From contig NZ_JABAIA010000001.1 in assembly GCF_012641275.1 (NCBI RefSeq), positions 620,001-684,000 of the forward strand: a stretch of 64,000 nt of DNA, read 5' to 3'. This document shows, piece after piece, positions 9,431 to 17,998 of this stretch (position 1 is its first letter; every line of letters starts with the position of its first letter). The position numbers and the translations under genes were made by a program. The notes under the pieces are model-generated. The model saw nothing but the letters and a program-made list of their open reading frames with translations. It was not told where the DNA came from and did not search any database. This DNA is from Chitinophaga varians. GTDB taxonomy: Bacteria; Bacteroidota; Bacteroidia; Chitinophagales; Chitinophagaceae.

Positions 9431-9450
9431 AGCCCTGGGCTACGATGTGA
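9410..9450. repeat. Dispersed palindromic repeat, copy 1
   Basis: CCCAGGGCT/AGCCCTGGG (9420-9439) with flank CTACGATGTG. The reverse complement matches the copy at 11688-11717 at 28 of 30 positions, including the CACAnCGTAG flank. The AraC stop codon TGA (9428-9430) lies in the loop. Confidence 0.75.
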
Positions 9451-9628
9451 GCCAGGCTGTTTTTCAAATTCGGATGCTTTGAAAGGGTGTACGCGGATTG
9501 GCGGAAAATAACCTGACTGTTCAACAAAAAAAATCTGAAAATAATTGCCCGTGTTTAGAAGTGGTTAACAAATGCCAACCTGATAAGCTGTATTCTTGCA
9601 CATGGTTAATTGCTAAAAAACCGATGAT

Positions 9629-10468
9629 ATGCCAGGGCAACCGTATTTTACCAATGAGGGCGGCACATGGATGTTTCATCAGTCAGCTGTACTGGTCACC
9701 TATCACAGCGAGCTGCTGTACGCTATGGACATGATGCATACGAGGCCATTGGCCGCAGAAAGAATATTCCGTAAAATTATCCTGGCCTGTGGCAACAGCC
9801 ATATTGACGCGCTGCTATCACTGGCCGTCATCCTGAACAGGACCGGCCGGCACATAGAAGGGAATGCCCTTATGCACAGGGCGCACCTGATCTGCATGGA
9901 AGCGCTGCCGGCGGCGTTCCGGCCCGGCACCGACCATGTCTATTGGTGCGTGCTGGAAAACCGGCCTTTTCTCCGTGCCCTCCACGCGGTCATTCCGGAG
10001 TACATCAAGGAAAAACATTATGAAAGAGCGCTGGACAAAATCAATTTCCTGCTGAAGATCAATCCGCAGGATGACACGCTCGCCAATGCGCTCCTGCCGG
10101 TATGTTACATGCACCTCGGCCGGTATGAGGAATACCTCGCCTGGTATCAGCAACAACCTGCCGGCAACCGTACCTTAGAGAATACATTTTTTTCTTTCCT
10201 GGCCCTTTACAAACTGGGCCTGGCAACACAGGCCAAAGAACGTTTCCTGGAAGCACGACAGGCCTGGCCTCATATGGCAGCAGAGCTGCTGAAGACCAGT
10301 CATCAGTTTCCTACAGATGAATTCGCGGAATATCAGGCGCAAATACCGCCCGGCAGCAGACAGGAAGCATTTGTATGTTGGCTCGCTTCCAGAGAATTAT
10401 GGCAGAGGGAAAAGGGGCTGAAGAAATTTATACGATCTGTCACAGGAGCACCCGCAGGCCTCCCCTGA
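9629..10468 (+). CDS. Tetratricopeptide-like protein of unknown function
   Basis: A 279-residue helical protein without signal peptide or membrane helix, so cytoplasmic. Helical pairs resembling TPR or ST7-type repeats are visible: AAERIFRKIILACGNSHIDA near residue 40, ENRPFLRALHAVIPEYIKEK with HYERALDKINFLLKINPQD at about 109-152, and ALYKLGLATQAKERFLEARQ later. TPR scaffolds bind partner proteins; no catalytic motif is seen. It stands alone, with a near-consensus -7 box (TATTCTTG, 9591-9598) upstream, and is convergent with the DUF4974 gene. TPR-like structure is likely; any role is unknown. Confidence 0.7.
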   Translation: MPGQPYFTNEGGTWMFHQSAVLVTYHSELLYAMDMMHTRPLAAERIFRKIILACGNSHIDALLSLAVILNRTGRHIEGNALMHRAHLICMEALPAAFRPGTDHVYWCVLENRPFLRALHAVIPEYIKEKHYERALDKINFLLKINPQDDTLANALLPVCYMHLGRYEEYLAWYQQQPAGNRTLENTFFSFLALYKLGLATQAKERFLEARQAWPHMAAELLKTSHQFPTDEFAEYQAQIPPGSRQEAFVCWLASRELWQREKGLKKFIRSVTGAPAGLP

Positions 10469-10481
10469 TATTGTTATACGG

Positions 10482-11084
10482 CTACTGTAATGAACGGATA
10501 TGCAACGTAGAGCCTTGGTAATAATAATCCACCGCACTGCTGTATTTCACCACATTCATAAAGGCATCGAGCGACTGGCAGGGGTCCATACAGCCGGTAA
10601 AGCGGCGGTGCAACATCTCAGGGTCGTCAAAAACCACACTGATCGCAAAACGTTTACCAATCATCTTCCTGATGTCATTCAGCGATGCATCCTGAAAAGT
10701 ATAAATGCCATTCTTACGTTTTGCGCCCTGCAATTGCATGGTAAGCGGATCGCGAAAAACAGCCGCCGCCCTTTCATTGACGGCCAACTGACGGATCACC
10801 TCTTTCTCATGCCGCCTTTGCCACCAACCGCTCCAACACAGGCCCGCCAGGATAATACTGACACATATGCCAGGTATCGTGTAACTATACGATTTGGCTT
10901 CGTCCTCCTGCATAAGTTCATCCTCCACCGCTAACCATCCTGCGCCGGCATCCGTTACATCTTTTGTAGGGTCGATCTTGCCCTCTCTCATCAAACGCCG
11001 GTATTCCCGGGCTACCCGCCGGGCATTGGGTACCTGGTCCATCAGGTCAAACAGCTCTTTGGTTTCTTTGTTGCTCAATGTCAA
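10482..11084 (-). CDS. DUF4974-containing membrane protein, FecR-like but without FecR domain
   Basis: A 200-residue protein: ~65 cytoplasmic residues rich in charge, one membrane helix (YTIPGICVSIILAGLCW, about 68-85), and a C-terminal DUF4974 domain of the kind found at the end of FecR anti-sigma factors (TFQDASLNDIRKMIGKRF, then RRFTGCMDPCQSLDAFMNVV). A normal Bacteroidota FecR is 300-400 residues and carries a periplasmic FecR domain between helix and DUF4974; that part is absent. No ECF sigma factor or SusC/SusD pair is nearby. The start is uncertain: the frame opens at TTG 11084 with no ATG until 11042. Confidence 0.7.
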   Translation of the reverse strand: MTLSNKETKELFDLMDQVPNARRVAREYRRLMREGKIDPTKDVTDAGAGWLAVEDELMQEDEAKSYSYTIPGICVSIILAGLCWSGWWQRRHEKEVIRQLAVNERAAAVFRDPLTMQLQGAKRKNGIYTFQDASLNDIRKMIGKRFAISVVFDDPEMLHRRFTGCMDPCQSLDAFMNVVKYSSAVDYYYQGSTLHIRSLQ

Positions 11085-11273
11085 GTGTTTTTGAATATCA
11101 AAACATCAGTGGTACCCGTACGGATACCGGTTATCATCAGGTATAGTATAAAGGCCGACAATACCGGCTTGCCGCATATACGGCCTAAGCCCCGTAAACA
11201 TAATACGGATTGTTCGCAGTAAGGGTTGTCATAGTAAGGGCATCTTTCTTCTCGTCATACAATCATCCTAAAC

Positions 11274-11294
11274 TCCCGATAACTATCGTCGGGA
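11274..11294. repeat. Bulged palindrome TCCCGATA...CGGGA
   Basis: TCCCGATA (11274-11281) pairs with TATCG and CGGGA (11284-11294), leaving one bulged T at 11289. The shape resembles REP-type hairpins. Confidence 0.5.
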
Positions 11295-11687
11295 CATAAA
11301 TTGCTACGCTATCGTTGTGATTTCATTACTTATTCGTTCGTACTTGTTTGCTATCAGCACCTTTGTCTCCTGCAGGTTCCCAGGGTTTCACCCTTCAGCT
11401 CAGGGCGGCTGCACAATTTTCCGTGTATCATTTGAGATATCTGTAGGTATAAACGATAAATAATACCATCCGGATTTAACTTTGATAAACATGGTTAGCA
11501 ATGATTCGCCTGACTGATGATTTCCCCCGCCGTTGGCCTTGTAAGCGTATATACAGGCGGTGCCATATATCCATCCTACCACATTTCCGGTACTCCGGCC
11601 CCGCTCAACTTATCTTCCCATCGGTAAAAAACACCATCAAATATAAACACATTATACTTTATAATTTAATTACATACAAAAATAATG

Positions 11688-11722
11688 CACAACGTAGCCC
11701 AGGGTTTCAGCCCTGGGTACAG
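11688..11722. repeat. Dispersed palindromic repeat, copy 2
   Basis: CCCAGGGTTTCAGCCCTGGG at 11698-11717 with left flank CACAACGTAG. It is in opposite orientation to the copy at 9410-9450 and ends just before the -33 element of the response-regulator promoter. Confidence 0.75.
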
Positions 11723-11723
11723 G

Positions 11724-11751
11724 TTTGCTTTAGAATTAATCCCTACTTTTG
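11724..11751 (+). promoter_or_regulatory. Promoter of the two-component genes
   Basis: TTTG (11724-11727), a 16-nt spacer, and a perfect -7 box TACTTTTG (11744-11751), 42 nt before ATG 11794. The spacer is slightly short for the usual 19-21 nt. Confidence 0.6.
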
Positions 11752-11793
11752 TCGCACCTGCATGCAGCAGTTATTTAACAGTTATTTTACAGA

Positions 11794-12465
11794 ATGAAAG
11801 TGCTGATCATAGAAGACGAACCTTCCTTACGCAACAGTATCCGCGAATACCTGGAACACCAGGGCTTCATCTGCGAAGTGGCGGCAGACTTCAGGGAGGC
11901 CATCGATAAAGTGACCGATTATGAATACGACTGCATCGTGGCAGACATCGGCCTGCCTTTCGGCAACGGCCTCGATGTGGTCAGGGAACTGAAATCACTG
12001 AAATCCAAAGCCGGTATCATCATCATCTCAGCGAAAGACTCCCTCGAAGATAAACTCAGCGGCCTGGAACTGGGCGCCGATGACTACCTCACCAAACCAT
12101 TCCACCTCTCGGAACTCAATGCCCGCATCAACGCACTGCTGCGCCGAAAAAACTTTGATGGCAACACCAGCATCAGTTTCTTCGAAATCACCGTCGTCCC
12201 CGCTTCAAAAACAGTACTGGTACATGACAAGTCGATCACATTAACCGGCAAGGAATACCAACTGCTAATGTATTTCATCGCCAATCAACATCGCGTGGTC
12301 ACCAAATCAGCCCTGGCAGGACATCTCTGGGGCGATGCCTACGACCAGGCAGGCTCGTACGACTTTATCTATACCCATATCAAAAACCTCCGCAAAAAAA
12401 TGATGGAAGCCGGCGGGGAAGACTATATCAAAACCGTATACGGTACCGGGTACCGTTTCGGCTAA
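11794..12465 (+). CDS. OmpR/PhoB-family response regulator
   Basis: A 223-residue cytoplasmic response regulator. The receiver domain has the acidic pair in LIIEDEP (Glu7, Asp8), the phospho-acceptor Asp51 in VADIGLP, a conserved Ser79 and Lys101 in LTKPF. The C-terminal winged helix shows LTGKEYQLLMYF and the recognition stretch SYDFIYTHIKNLRKKMME, ending KTVYGTGYRF as in OmpR/PhoB proteins. The sensor kinase gene begins 14 nt after its stop, so the two form a cognate pair. They share the promoter at 11724-11751. The adjoining TonB receptor gene is a plausible target (inference). Confidence 0.94.
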   Translation: MKVLIIEDEPSLRNSIREYLEHQGFICEVAADFREAIDKVTDYEYDCIVADIGLPFGNGLDVVRELKSLKSKAGIIIISAKDSLEDKLSGLELGADDYLTKPFHLSELNARINALLRRKNFDGNTSISFFEITVVPASKTVLVHDKSITLTGKEYQLLMYFIANQHRVVTKSALAGHLWGDAYDQAGSYDFIYTHIKNLRKKMMEAGGEDYIKTVYGTGYRFG

Positions 12466-12479
12466 ACTGAACGCGCCGC

Positions 12480-13742
12480 ATGAAACTGCTCACTAAAACC
12501 ACCTTATATTTTATCATGATCATGTTGCCGGTATTTGCCGGCGGCGCCTTCTACCTGTTTCATAAATTCAACAGGGAAATCAAACACGAAACAGACGAGG
12601 AGCTGGCCAACGATCAGTTGCAATGGCTGCGTTACCTCGACACGGCCAGCGTTGACAATCCCATTTTCAGCTTCCGTACCCAGGAATTCCAACTCATTCC
12701 CACAGACCAACCGGTACAGAAAAAATTTAAACTCAAAGGCGTCACCCTCTACCAGGAAACAGAAGACGCCCAGGCTCCCTTCCGGGAACTGTCACAAGTG
12801 ATCAGCATCCACGGAAAACATTATCAGATGATACTGCGCAAGTCCCTGATTGAAAAAGACGACCTGGCGAAAAACATTATCTACGTCATGCTGCTCGCCT
12901 TCGGCGGACTGCTCATGTTCGTTATCCTCTCCAACTGGTTCATCAGTCGCAATGTATGGCGCCCCTTTTATCGCTCACTCGATAAAATCAGGCAGCTGCA
13001 GCTCAATAAAATGGAAACACGGCGCTTCCCCTCCACCCCCACGCATGAATTTAATCAGCTCAACGAAGCGCTCAACCAGATGACTGACCGCATCCATCAG
13101 GACTATATCAACATGAAAGAACTGACGGAAGATGCCGCGCATGAAATGCAGACACCGCTCGCCATCGCGCAAAGCAAACTGGAACTGCTGCTCCAGGACG
13201 AAAACCTGTCAGAAAACCAACTGAAAAATATCGGTCAAACCAGCGAAGAGCTGCAACGCCTCTCCCGCCTCAATCACAACCTCCTGCTACTGGCCAAAAT
13301 AGAAAACCAGCAGTACCCGGTGACCGAACAACCAGACCTCCATCAGGTGCTCGTTCAATATCTTTCCCTTTTCGAAGAACTCATCCGGGAGAAGGAACTG
13401 ACCGTGGAAACAGACCTGGCACCCACCGCGCCATGGCCACTGCACCCAGCACTGGCAGACATTCTCATCAGCAACCTGCTGGGCAATGCCATCAAATACA
13501 ACTACCCCGAAGGCCTTATCCATATCAGGCTCACCGCCAAAACCTTTACCATCTCCAATACCAGCAACCTGCCGGAAATACCGGCCGGCAATGTGTTTCA
13601 GCGGTTCAGAAAAAGTAACCTGGGTTACTCCAATTCCAACGGACTGGGACTTGCCATTGTAAAAAAAATAGGAGATTCCTACCATATCCGGATCTCCTAC
13701 CAATACCTTAACGGCCTCCATATTTTTACCGCTTCCTGCTAG
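12480..13742 (+). CDS. Sensor histidine kinase, partner of the upstream regulator
   Basis: A 420-residue inner-membrane kinase. Two membrane helices (about 8-28 and 132-154) flank a ~100-residue periplasmic sensor without a recognisable fold. A HAMP-like linker follows, then the HisKA box DAAHEMQTPLAIAQ with His221. The ATPase domain has the N box NLLGNAIKYN and the G2 box NSNGLGLAIVKK. The usual DxGxG motif is replaced by a degenerate ISNTSN stretch, a pattern seen in other compact Bacteroidota kinases. It lies 14 nt downstream of the response regulator and 72 nt upstream of a TonB receptor. The signal is unknown. Confidence 0.93.
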   Translation: MKLLTKTTLYFIMIMLPVFAGGAFYLFHKFNREIKHETDEELANDQLQWLRYLDTASVDNPIFSFRTQEFQLIPTDQPVQKKFKLKGVTLYQETEDAQAPFRELSQVISIHGKHYQMILRKSLIEKDDLAKNIIYVMLLAFGGLLMFVILSNWFISRNVWRPFYRSLDKIRQLQLNKMETRRFPSTPTHEFNQLNEALNQMTDRIHQDYINMKELTEDAAHEMQTPLAIAQSKLELLLQDENLSENQLKNIGQTSEELQRLSRLNHNLLLLAKIENQQYPVTEQPDLHQVLVQYLSLFEELIREKELTVETDLAPTAPWPLHPALADILISNLLGNAIKYNYPEGLIHIRLTAKTFTISNTSNLPEIPAGNVFQRFRKSNLGYSNSNGLGLAIVKKIGDSYHIRISYQYLNGLHIFTASC

Positions 13743-13814
13743 TACAGATTTGCACCAGATTGTATTTCTTTCTTTGTACTGTAAATAAGAATCTATCACC
13801 AAAGTTGTACATCC

Positions 13815-15812
13815 ATGCGACCGCTTATTGTAACTGGAGCCCTTTGTATCGTTATGCTGTCAGCGTCTGCGCAGCAGCGTGTAACCGCTCCCGTTAAAGA
13901 CACCCTGCACAGGGACACTACACAGGTACCAGAGATCAGTAAAATATCCGATCTGAACGAAGTCATTATTTCATCTACCCGTAATAACAGTCGCATTGCG
14001 GACTTACCGATGAAAGTGGAAATACTGGGCCGCGAAGAAATGACGGAAGAAAGTGGCATCAAACCCGGTAATGTGACCAGTATCCTCGGGGACCTCTCCG
14101 TCATACATATACAGAACACTTCGGCTGTCAGCGGCAACAACGCCATCCGTATGCAGGGGCTGGACGGCAAATACACCCAACTGCTGCGCGACGGTATGCC
14201 CGTGTACGAAGGCCTCAGCGGTAACTTCGGCGTGCTGGCCATTCCGCCGCTCGACCTGAAGCAGATAGAGATCATCAAAGGCTCCGTGTCCACCCTGTAT
14301 GGCGGCGGCGCCATCGCCGGCATGATCAACTTCGTGGCCAAAACACCCGGTGCCAAACCGGAACTGACCATCCTCGCCAACCGCAGCACGCTGAAAGAAA
14401 CCAATGGCAACGTATGGTATTCGCAACGTTACGGTAAAACAGGCCTCACCCTCTTTGCCGGCGTTACCACCCAAAACCCGGTGGACGTCAACGACGACGG
14501 ATTCAGTGACGTGCCCCGCGTACGGCAATACCTTATTCATCCCCGCTTTTTCTGGTATCCAAACGCCAACACCACGCTCATAGCAGGTTATACCGGCACC
14601 ATCGAAAAAAGGGAAGGCGGCGATATGCAGGTGCTCGATCATCATGCCGATAACCTGCACACCTATACGGAAAGCAACAACAGCGAACGCCATAGCGCCG
14701 ACGTGCAGTATACCCGCAAAAACCTGGGCGGCGGTACCCTCACCATCAAGGGCGTCGGCAGTTTCTTCCATCTCGAAAACATCGCAGGCAACTTCCCGTT
14801 GAACGGCCGGCAAACCAATACCTACCTGGAAGCCGCCTACAATAAAAAAAGCGGCCGGCATGACTGGGTCGTTGGCCTCAACAATACCGGCGAAATATAC
14901 CGCCGTGCCAACGGTGACAGCACCCTGCTGGGCAACTATACCTACAACACCATGGGCGCCTTCGCTCAGGATGGTTACCATTTCTCTGATAAAGTAATGG
15001 CAGAAGCAGGCGTCCGTGCCGACTATCACAACGTATTTGGCTGGTATGTGCTGCCCCGCCTCGCTTTCGTGTACAAACCGCTGGAAGGCCTCAGCCTTCG
15101 CCTCAGTGGTGGCACCGGCTATAAATCACCCGCCATTTTCTCCGCACAGACACAGACCATCGGCTACCGCAACCTGCTGCCACTGGCTGCCGGGCTCAAA
15201 TCAGAAAAAAGCGGAGGCATTAACTTCGACGGCAACTACCACACCATGCTCGGCGATGTAGACGTCACCCTTAACCAGGCGCTCTACTACACCCATATCA
15301 AAGACCCGATTCTGCCGGTAAGCAGCGCCACCGATCCCGGAAAAGTGCTGCTGGCCAATCAGCCGTATGCCGTGAACAGCCTCGGTACCGATACGTACGT
15401 TCGGCTGGCGCTTGACCACCTGGAACTGTACCTGGGTTATAACCACACTGTTTCCAAATATACCGACGCCGCCTCCACCCGGGTGGCTTTCGCTCCACAG
15501 GACAAGTTCGCCGCCACGCTCGCCTACGAGATAGAAGAGAAATGGCGCTTCGGCATCGAAAACAGCTGGATAGGCAACCAATACCTGGAGAACAACGAGA
15601 AAGCGCCCAACTACTGGTTCTGGGCAGCCATGGTGTCCCGTAAACTGGGCGAGCACGTAACGCTGGTGCTGAACTGCGAAAACGTGTTCGACGCCCGTCA
15701 GGGAAAACACATGCCGCTGTTCACCGGGCCGGTCAGCAATCCTCAGTTCGCACAGCTGTGGGGCCCTATAGACGGCCGTACCATCAACCTGTCGGTTAAA
15801 TTCGACCTGTAA
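13815..15812 (+). CDS. TonB-dependent outer-membrane receptor
   Basis: A 665-residue TonB-dependent receptor with signal peptide MRPLIVTGALCIVMLSASAQ. After a short linker comes the plug domain (SDLNEVIISSTRNNSRIADL, then VSTLYGGGAIAGMINFVAKT), with no CarboxypepD_reg leader, followed by a 22-strand-type barrel ending in aromatic-rich strands (INLSVKFDL). It resembles metal-chelate or small-ligand receptors rather than SusC. It follows a two-component pair on the same strand, suggesting regulated uptake of a scarce ligand, possibly a metal or siderophore; no siderophore gene is present to confirm this. A near -7 element (TTTCTTTG) lies at about 13769-13776. Confidence 0.9.
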   Translation: MRPLIVTGALCIVMLSASAQQRVTAPVKDTLHRDTTQVPEISKISDLNEVIISSTRNNSRIADLPMKVEILGREEMTEESGIKPGNVTSILGDLSVIHIQNTSAVSGNNAIRMQGLDGKYTQLLRDGMPVYEGLSGNFGVLAIPPLDLKQIEIIKGSVSTLYGGGAIAGMINFVAKTPGAKPELTILANRSTLKETNGNVWYSQRYGKTGLTLFAGVTTQNPVDVNDDGFSDVPRVRQYLIHPRFFWYPNANTTLIAGYTGTIEKREGGDMQVLDHHADNLHTYTESNNSERHSADVQYTRKNLGGGTLTIKGVGSFFHLENIAGNFPLNGRQTNTYLEAAYNKKSGRHDWVVGLNNTGEIYRRANGDSTLLGNYTYNTMGAFAQDGYHFSDKVMAEAGVRADYHNVFGWYVLPRLAFVYKPLEGLSLRLSGGTGYKSPAIFSAQTQTIGYRNLLPLAAGLKSEKSGGINFDGNYHTMLGDVDVTLNQALYYTHIKDPILPVSSATDPGKVLLANQPYAVNSLGTDTYVRLALDHLELYLGYNHTVSKYTDAASTRVAFAPQDKFAATLAYEIEEKWRFGIENSWIGNQYLENNEKAPNYWFWAAMVSRKLGEHVTLVLNCENVFDARQGKHMPLFTGPVSNPQFAQLWGPIDGRTINLSVKFDL

Positions 15813-15843
15813 CAATTTCTGCTTTTTCTTTCAGGGAACGGCG

Positions 15844-15851
15844 TACCTTTG
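15844..15851 (+). promoter_or_regulatory. -7 box (TACCTTTG) for the LTA-synthase-like gene
   Basis: A perfect TAnnTTTG, 20 nt before ATG 15872 and 32 nt after the receptor stop, so this gene can be transcribed separately from the receptor. Confidence 0.6.
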
Positions 15852-15871
15852 CGGCCACATTTTATACAGCA

Positions 15872-17821
15872 ATGAAATCTGCAAAAAATCGGTACGCCGT
15901 TCTTTTCGGCTTTGCCGGCCTATTCCTGGTCCTGTCGTTCTTAGTACGCACCGCGTTGTTAATCTGGGCCTTCCCGCAAGCCGGCCTTTCCTTTAGCGGC
16001 ATCCTCTCTGTCTATGCAAAAGGCTTCGTGTACGATGCAGGCGTAGCCCTCTTCTTCACCATCGCTTATGCCCTGTACCTGTTGCTGTTGCCACAACGGC
16101 TCAACAACACCGTCTTTAACCGCGTTTTCACCTATACCGGTTTTTTCCTGGCGCTTATGATCGTGATCTTCTCGTTCTTCGCCGAGTTCACTTTCTGGGG
16201 AGAATATGCCGGCCGGTTCGATTTTATCGCGGTAGATTATCTCATCTACACGTATGAAGTGATCAGCAACATCAACCAGTCTTATCCGCTGCCATTGCTT
16301 ATAGGCGGCGTATTGCTGGCCACCGCGCTGCTCACCTGGTGGTGCAACCGCCGCGGCATGTTCCGCAACAGTTTCCAGTCACGTACGCCATTCGCGAAGC
16401 GGGCAGGCATCTTTGCCCTCCTGCTGGGAGGCGTGCTGGCACACGCTTTTCTTATCAGCAACGGCTGGGCGGAAAAGAGCAAAAACCGTTATCAGCAGGA
16501 GCTGTCCAAAGCAGGCATCTATTCATTCATATCCGCCTATCTCAACAATGAATTGGCCTACGATAAATATTACCTGCTGGAAGATGATGACAAAGCCTTC
16601 GCCACCATCCGCCAGCAGCTGCAATCGCCCGATGCACAGTACCTGGAAAACGGCCACAGTATCTATCGCAGCATTACCGATACTGTTGCCGCGGTAAAAC
16701 CGAACATCATCATGATCACCATCGAAAGCTTCAGCGCCGATTTCATGACCCGCTTCGGTAACCAGCAACATATCACACCGGTACTGGACAGCATCGCAAA
16801 ACACGGAATACTGTTTACCAATATGTACGCCACCGGTACCCGTACCGTAAGAGGCATGGAAGCCCTCACGCTCGCAGTGCCGCCTACGCCCGGCCAGAGC
16901 ATCGTACGCCGCCGCAACAACGAAAATCTCTTTTCTGCCGCTTCCATCTTCCGTAAAAGCGGCTATGACGCCACGTTCTTTTACGGCGGCGATGGATACT
17001 TCGATAACATGAACAAATTTTTCGGCAATAACGGCTACGATATCACCGACCGCCTTCGCCACCGCCTCGTGGATGACAAGCTGGCCTCCAAACGGACCAA
17101 CATCCCCGACAGCGCCGTGCAGTTTGAAAACGCCTGGGGCGTTTGTGATGAAGACATTTACAAGGCAGCTATCAAAAGCGCAGATGAAAAGTATGCCGCC
17201 GGCAAACCTTTCTATGATTTTATCATGACCACCTCCAACCACCGCCCCTTTACCTATCCCGGTGGTAAAATTGATATCCCTTCCGGCACCAGCCGCGAAG
17301 GCGCTGTAAAGTACACCGACTATGCCATCGGCCAGTTCCTGAAAGCTATCCGGGACAAACCCTGGTATAAAAACACCGTCATTATCCTGGTGGCCGACCA
17401 TTGCGCCAGCAGCGCCGGTAAAAACGAAATAGAGATCAGCAAATACCACATCCCCTGTATTTTCTTCAACGTGCCTGACGCCACTCCACAGGAAATACCG
17501 GTCATGTGCTCCCAGATCGATATCTACCCCACCCTGCTGAAAATGTTGCACTGGTCCTACAATACCAATTTCTATGGTAAAAATGTGCTCGACAGCAGCT
17601 ATCAGCCGCGCGCCATGGTGAGCACCTACCAGAAACTGGCTTACCTGGAAACAGGTAAAATGGTGATTCTCAGTCCCCAGCAGAAAGCCCAGTGTTTCTC
17701 CTGGAATCCCGCCAAAAATGACGAACAGCCGATACCCATGGACAAATCACTGCTGTCCCACAGCGTCGCCCATTATCAAACCGCTTACTCCCTGTTTAAA
17801 AACAACGGCATGCGGAAATAA
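15872..17821 (+). CDS. LTA synthase family / sulfatase-fold membrane enzyme
   Basis: A 649-residue inner-membrane protein with about five helices in the first ~190 residues, then an extracytoplasmic alkaline-phosphatase-superfamily domain. That domain starts at PNIIMITIESFSADFMTRFG (metal-binding Glu in the TIES motif), has the likely nucleophile Thr in ATGTRTVRGMEA, and the late metal site VILVADHCAS. This layout is shared by lipoteichoic acid synthases and by phosphoglycerol or phosphoethanolamine transferases. Since the host appears Gram-negative, a role in modifying envelope glycans or lipids is more likely than true LTA synthesis. A perfect hairpin follows at 17858-17884. Confidence 0.85.
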   Translation: MKSAKNRYAVLFGFAGLFLVLSFLVRTALLIWAFPQAGLSFSGILSVYAKGFVYDAGVALFFTIAYALYLLLLPQRLNNTVFNRVFTYTGFFLALMIVIFSFFAEFTFWGEYAGRFDFIAVDYLIYTYEVISNINQSYPLPLLIGGVLLATALLTWWCNRRGMFRNSFQSRTPFAKRAGIFALLLGGVLAHAFLISNGWAEKSKNRYQQELSKAGIYSFISAYLNNELAYDKYYLLEDDDKAFATIRQQLQSPDAQYLENGHSIYRSITDTVAAVKPNIIMITIESFSADFMTRFGNQQHITPVLDSIAKHGILFTNMYATGTRTVRGMEALTLAVPPTPGQSIVRRRNNENLFSAASIFRKSGYDATFFYGGDGYFDNMNKFFGNNGYDITDRLRHRLVDDKLASKRTNIPDSAVQFENAWGVCDEDIYKAAIKSADEKYAAGKPFYDFIMTTSNHRPFTYPGGKIDIPSGTSREGAVKYTDYAIGQFLKAIRDKPWYKNTVIILVADHCASSAGKNEIEISKYHIPCIFFNVPDATPQEIPVMCSQIDIYPTLLKMLHWSYNTNFYGKNVLDSSYQPRAMVSTYQKLAYLETGKMVILSPQQKAQCFSWNPAKNDEQPIPMDKSLLSHSVAHYQTAYSLFKNNGMRK

Positions 17822-17857
17822 TAAGATACTTATCTGATGTTTTTTTGTATATTTATT

Positions 17858-17884
17858 GAGGGGATTGCCTAAGGCAATCCCCTC
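17858..17884. other. Perfect 12-bp stem hairpin between two genes
   Basis: GAGGGGATTGCC / GGCAATCCCCTC with loop TAA, 37 nt after the stop at 17821. There is no T-tract on the plus strand, so it is either an atypical terminator or an mRNA 3'-end stabiliser. Confidence 0.6.
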
Positions 17885-17998
17885 TCCTGTTCCATAACCG
17901 TTCGCCAGCCTGAGAAACCTTTTTCGATCATCGATAGCATGCAGCCTTTGCCAGGCGCATGCAGTGAATGTGCCCAAACCTTCTAAACCTGATCACGC

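Larger units (their letters stand above)
11085..11793. other. Gene-free stretch with repeat remnants
   Basis: About 700 nt with no credible gene. It holds a bulged hairpin TCCCGATA-AC-TATCGtCGGGA (11274-11294), a degenerate CCCAGGG palindrome (11379-11405), a good copy of the same palindrome (11698-11717) and, at its right end, the promoter of the response regulator. The small frames inside it lack coding character. Confidence 0.7.

Noticed and set aside
9420..9439. Palindrome read as terminator of the AraC gene
   Set aside because: It contains the stop codon itself, lacks a T-tract and recurs at 11698 in a non-terminator position; a dispersed repeat fits better, though it may still affect the 3' end.
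11501..11797. 98-codon open frame in the gene-free stretch before the response regulator
   Set aside because: It runs through the CCCAGGG palindrome and the promoter, has no domain-like pattern and overlaps the response-regulator start in another frame.
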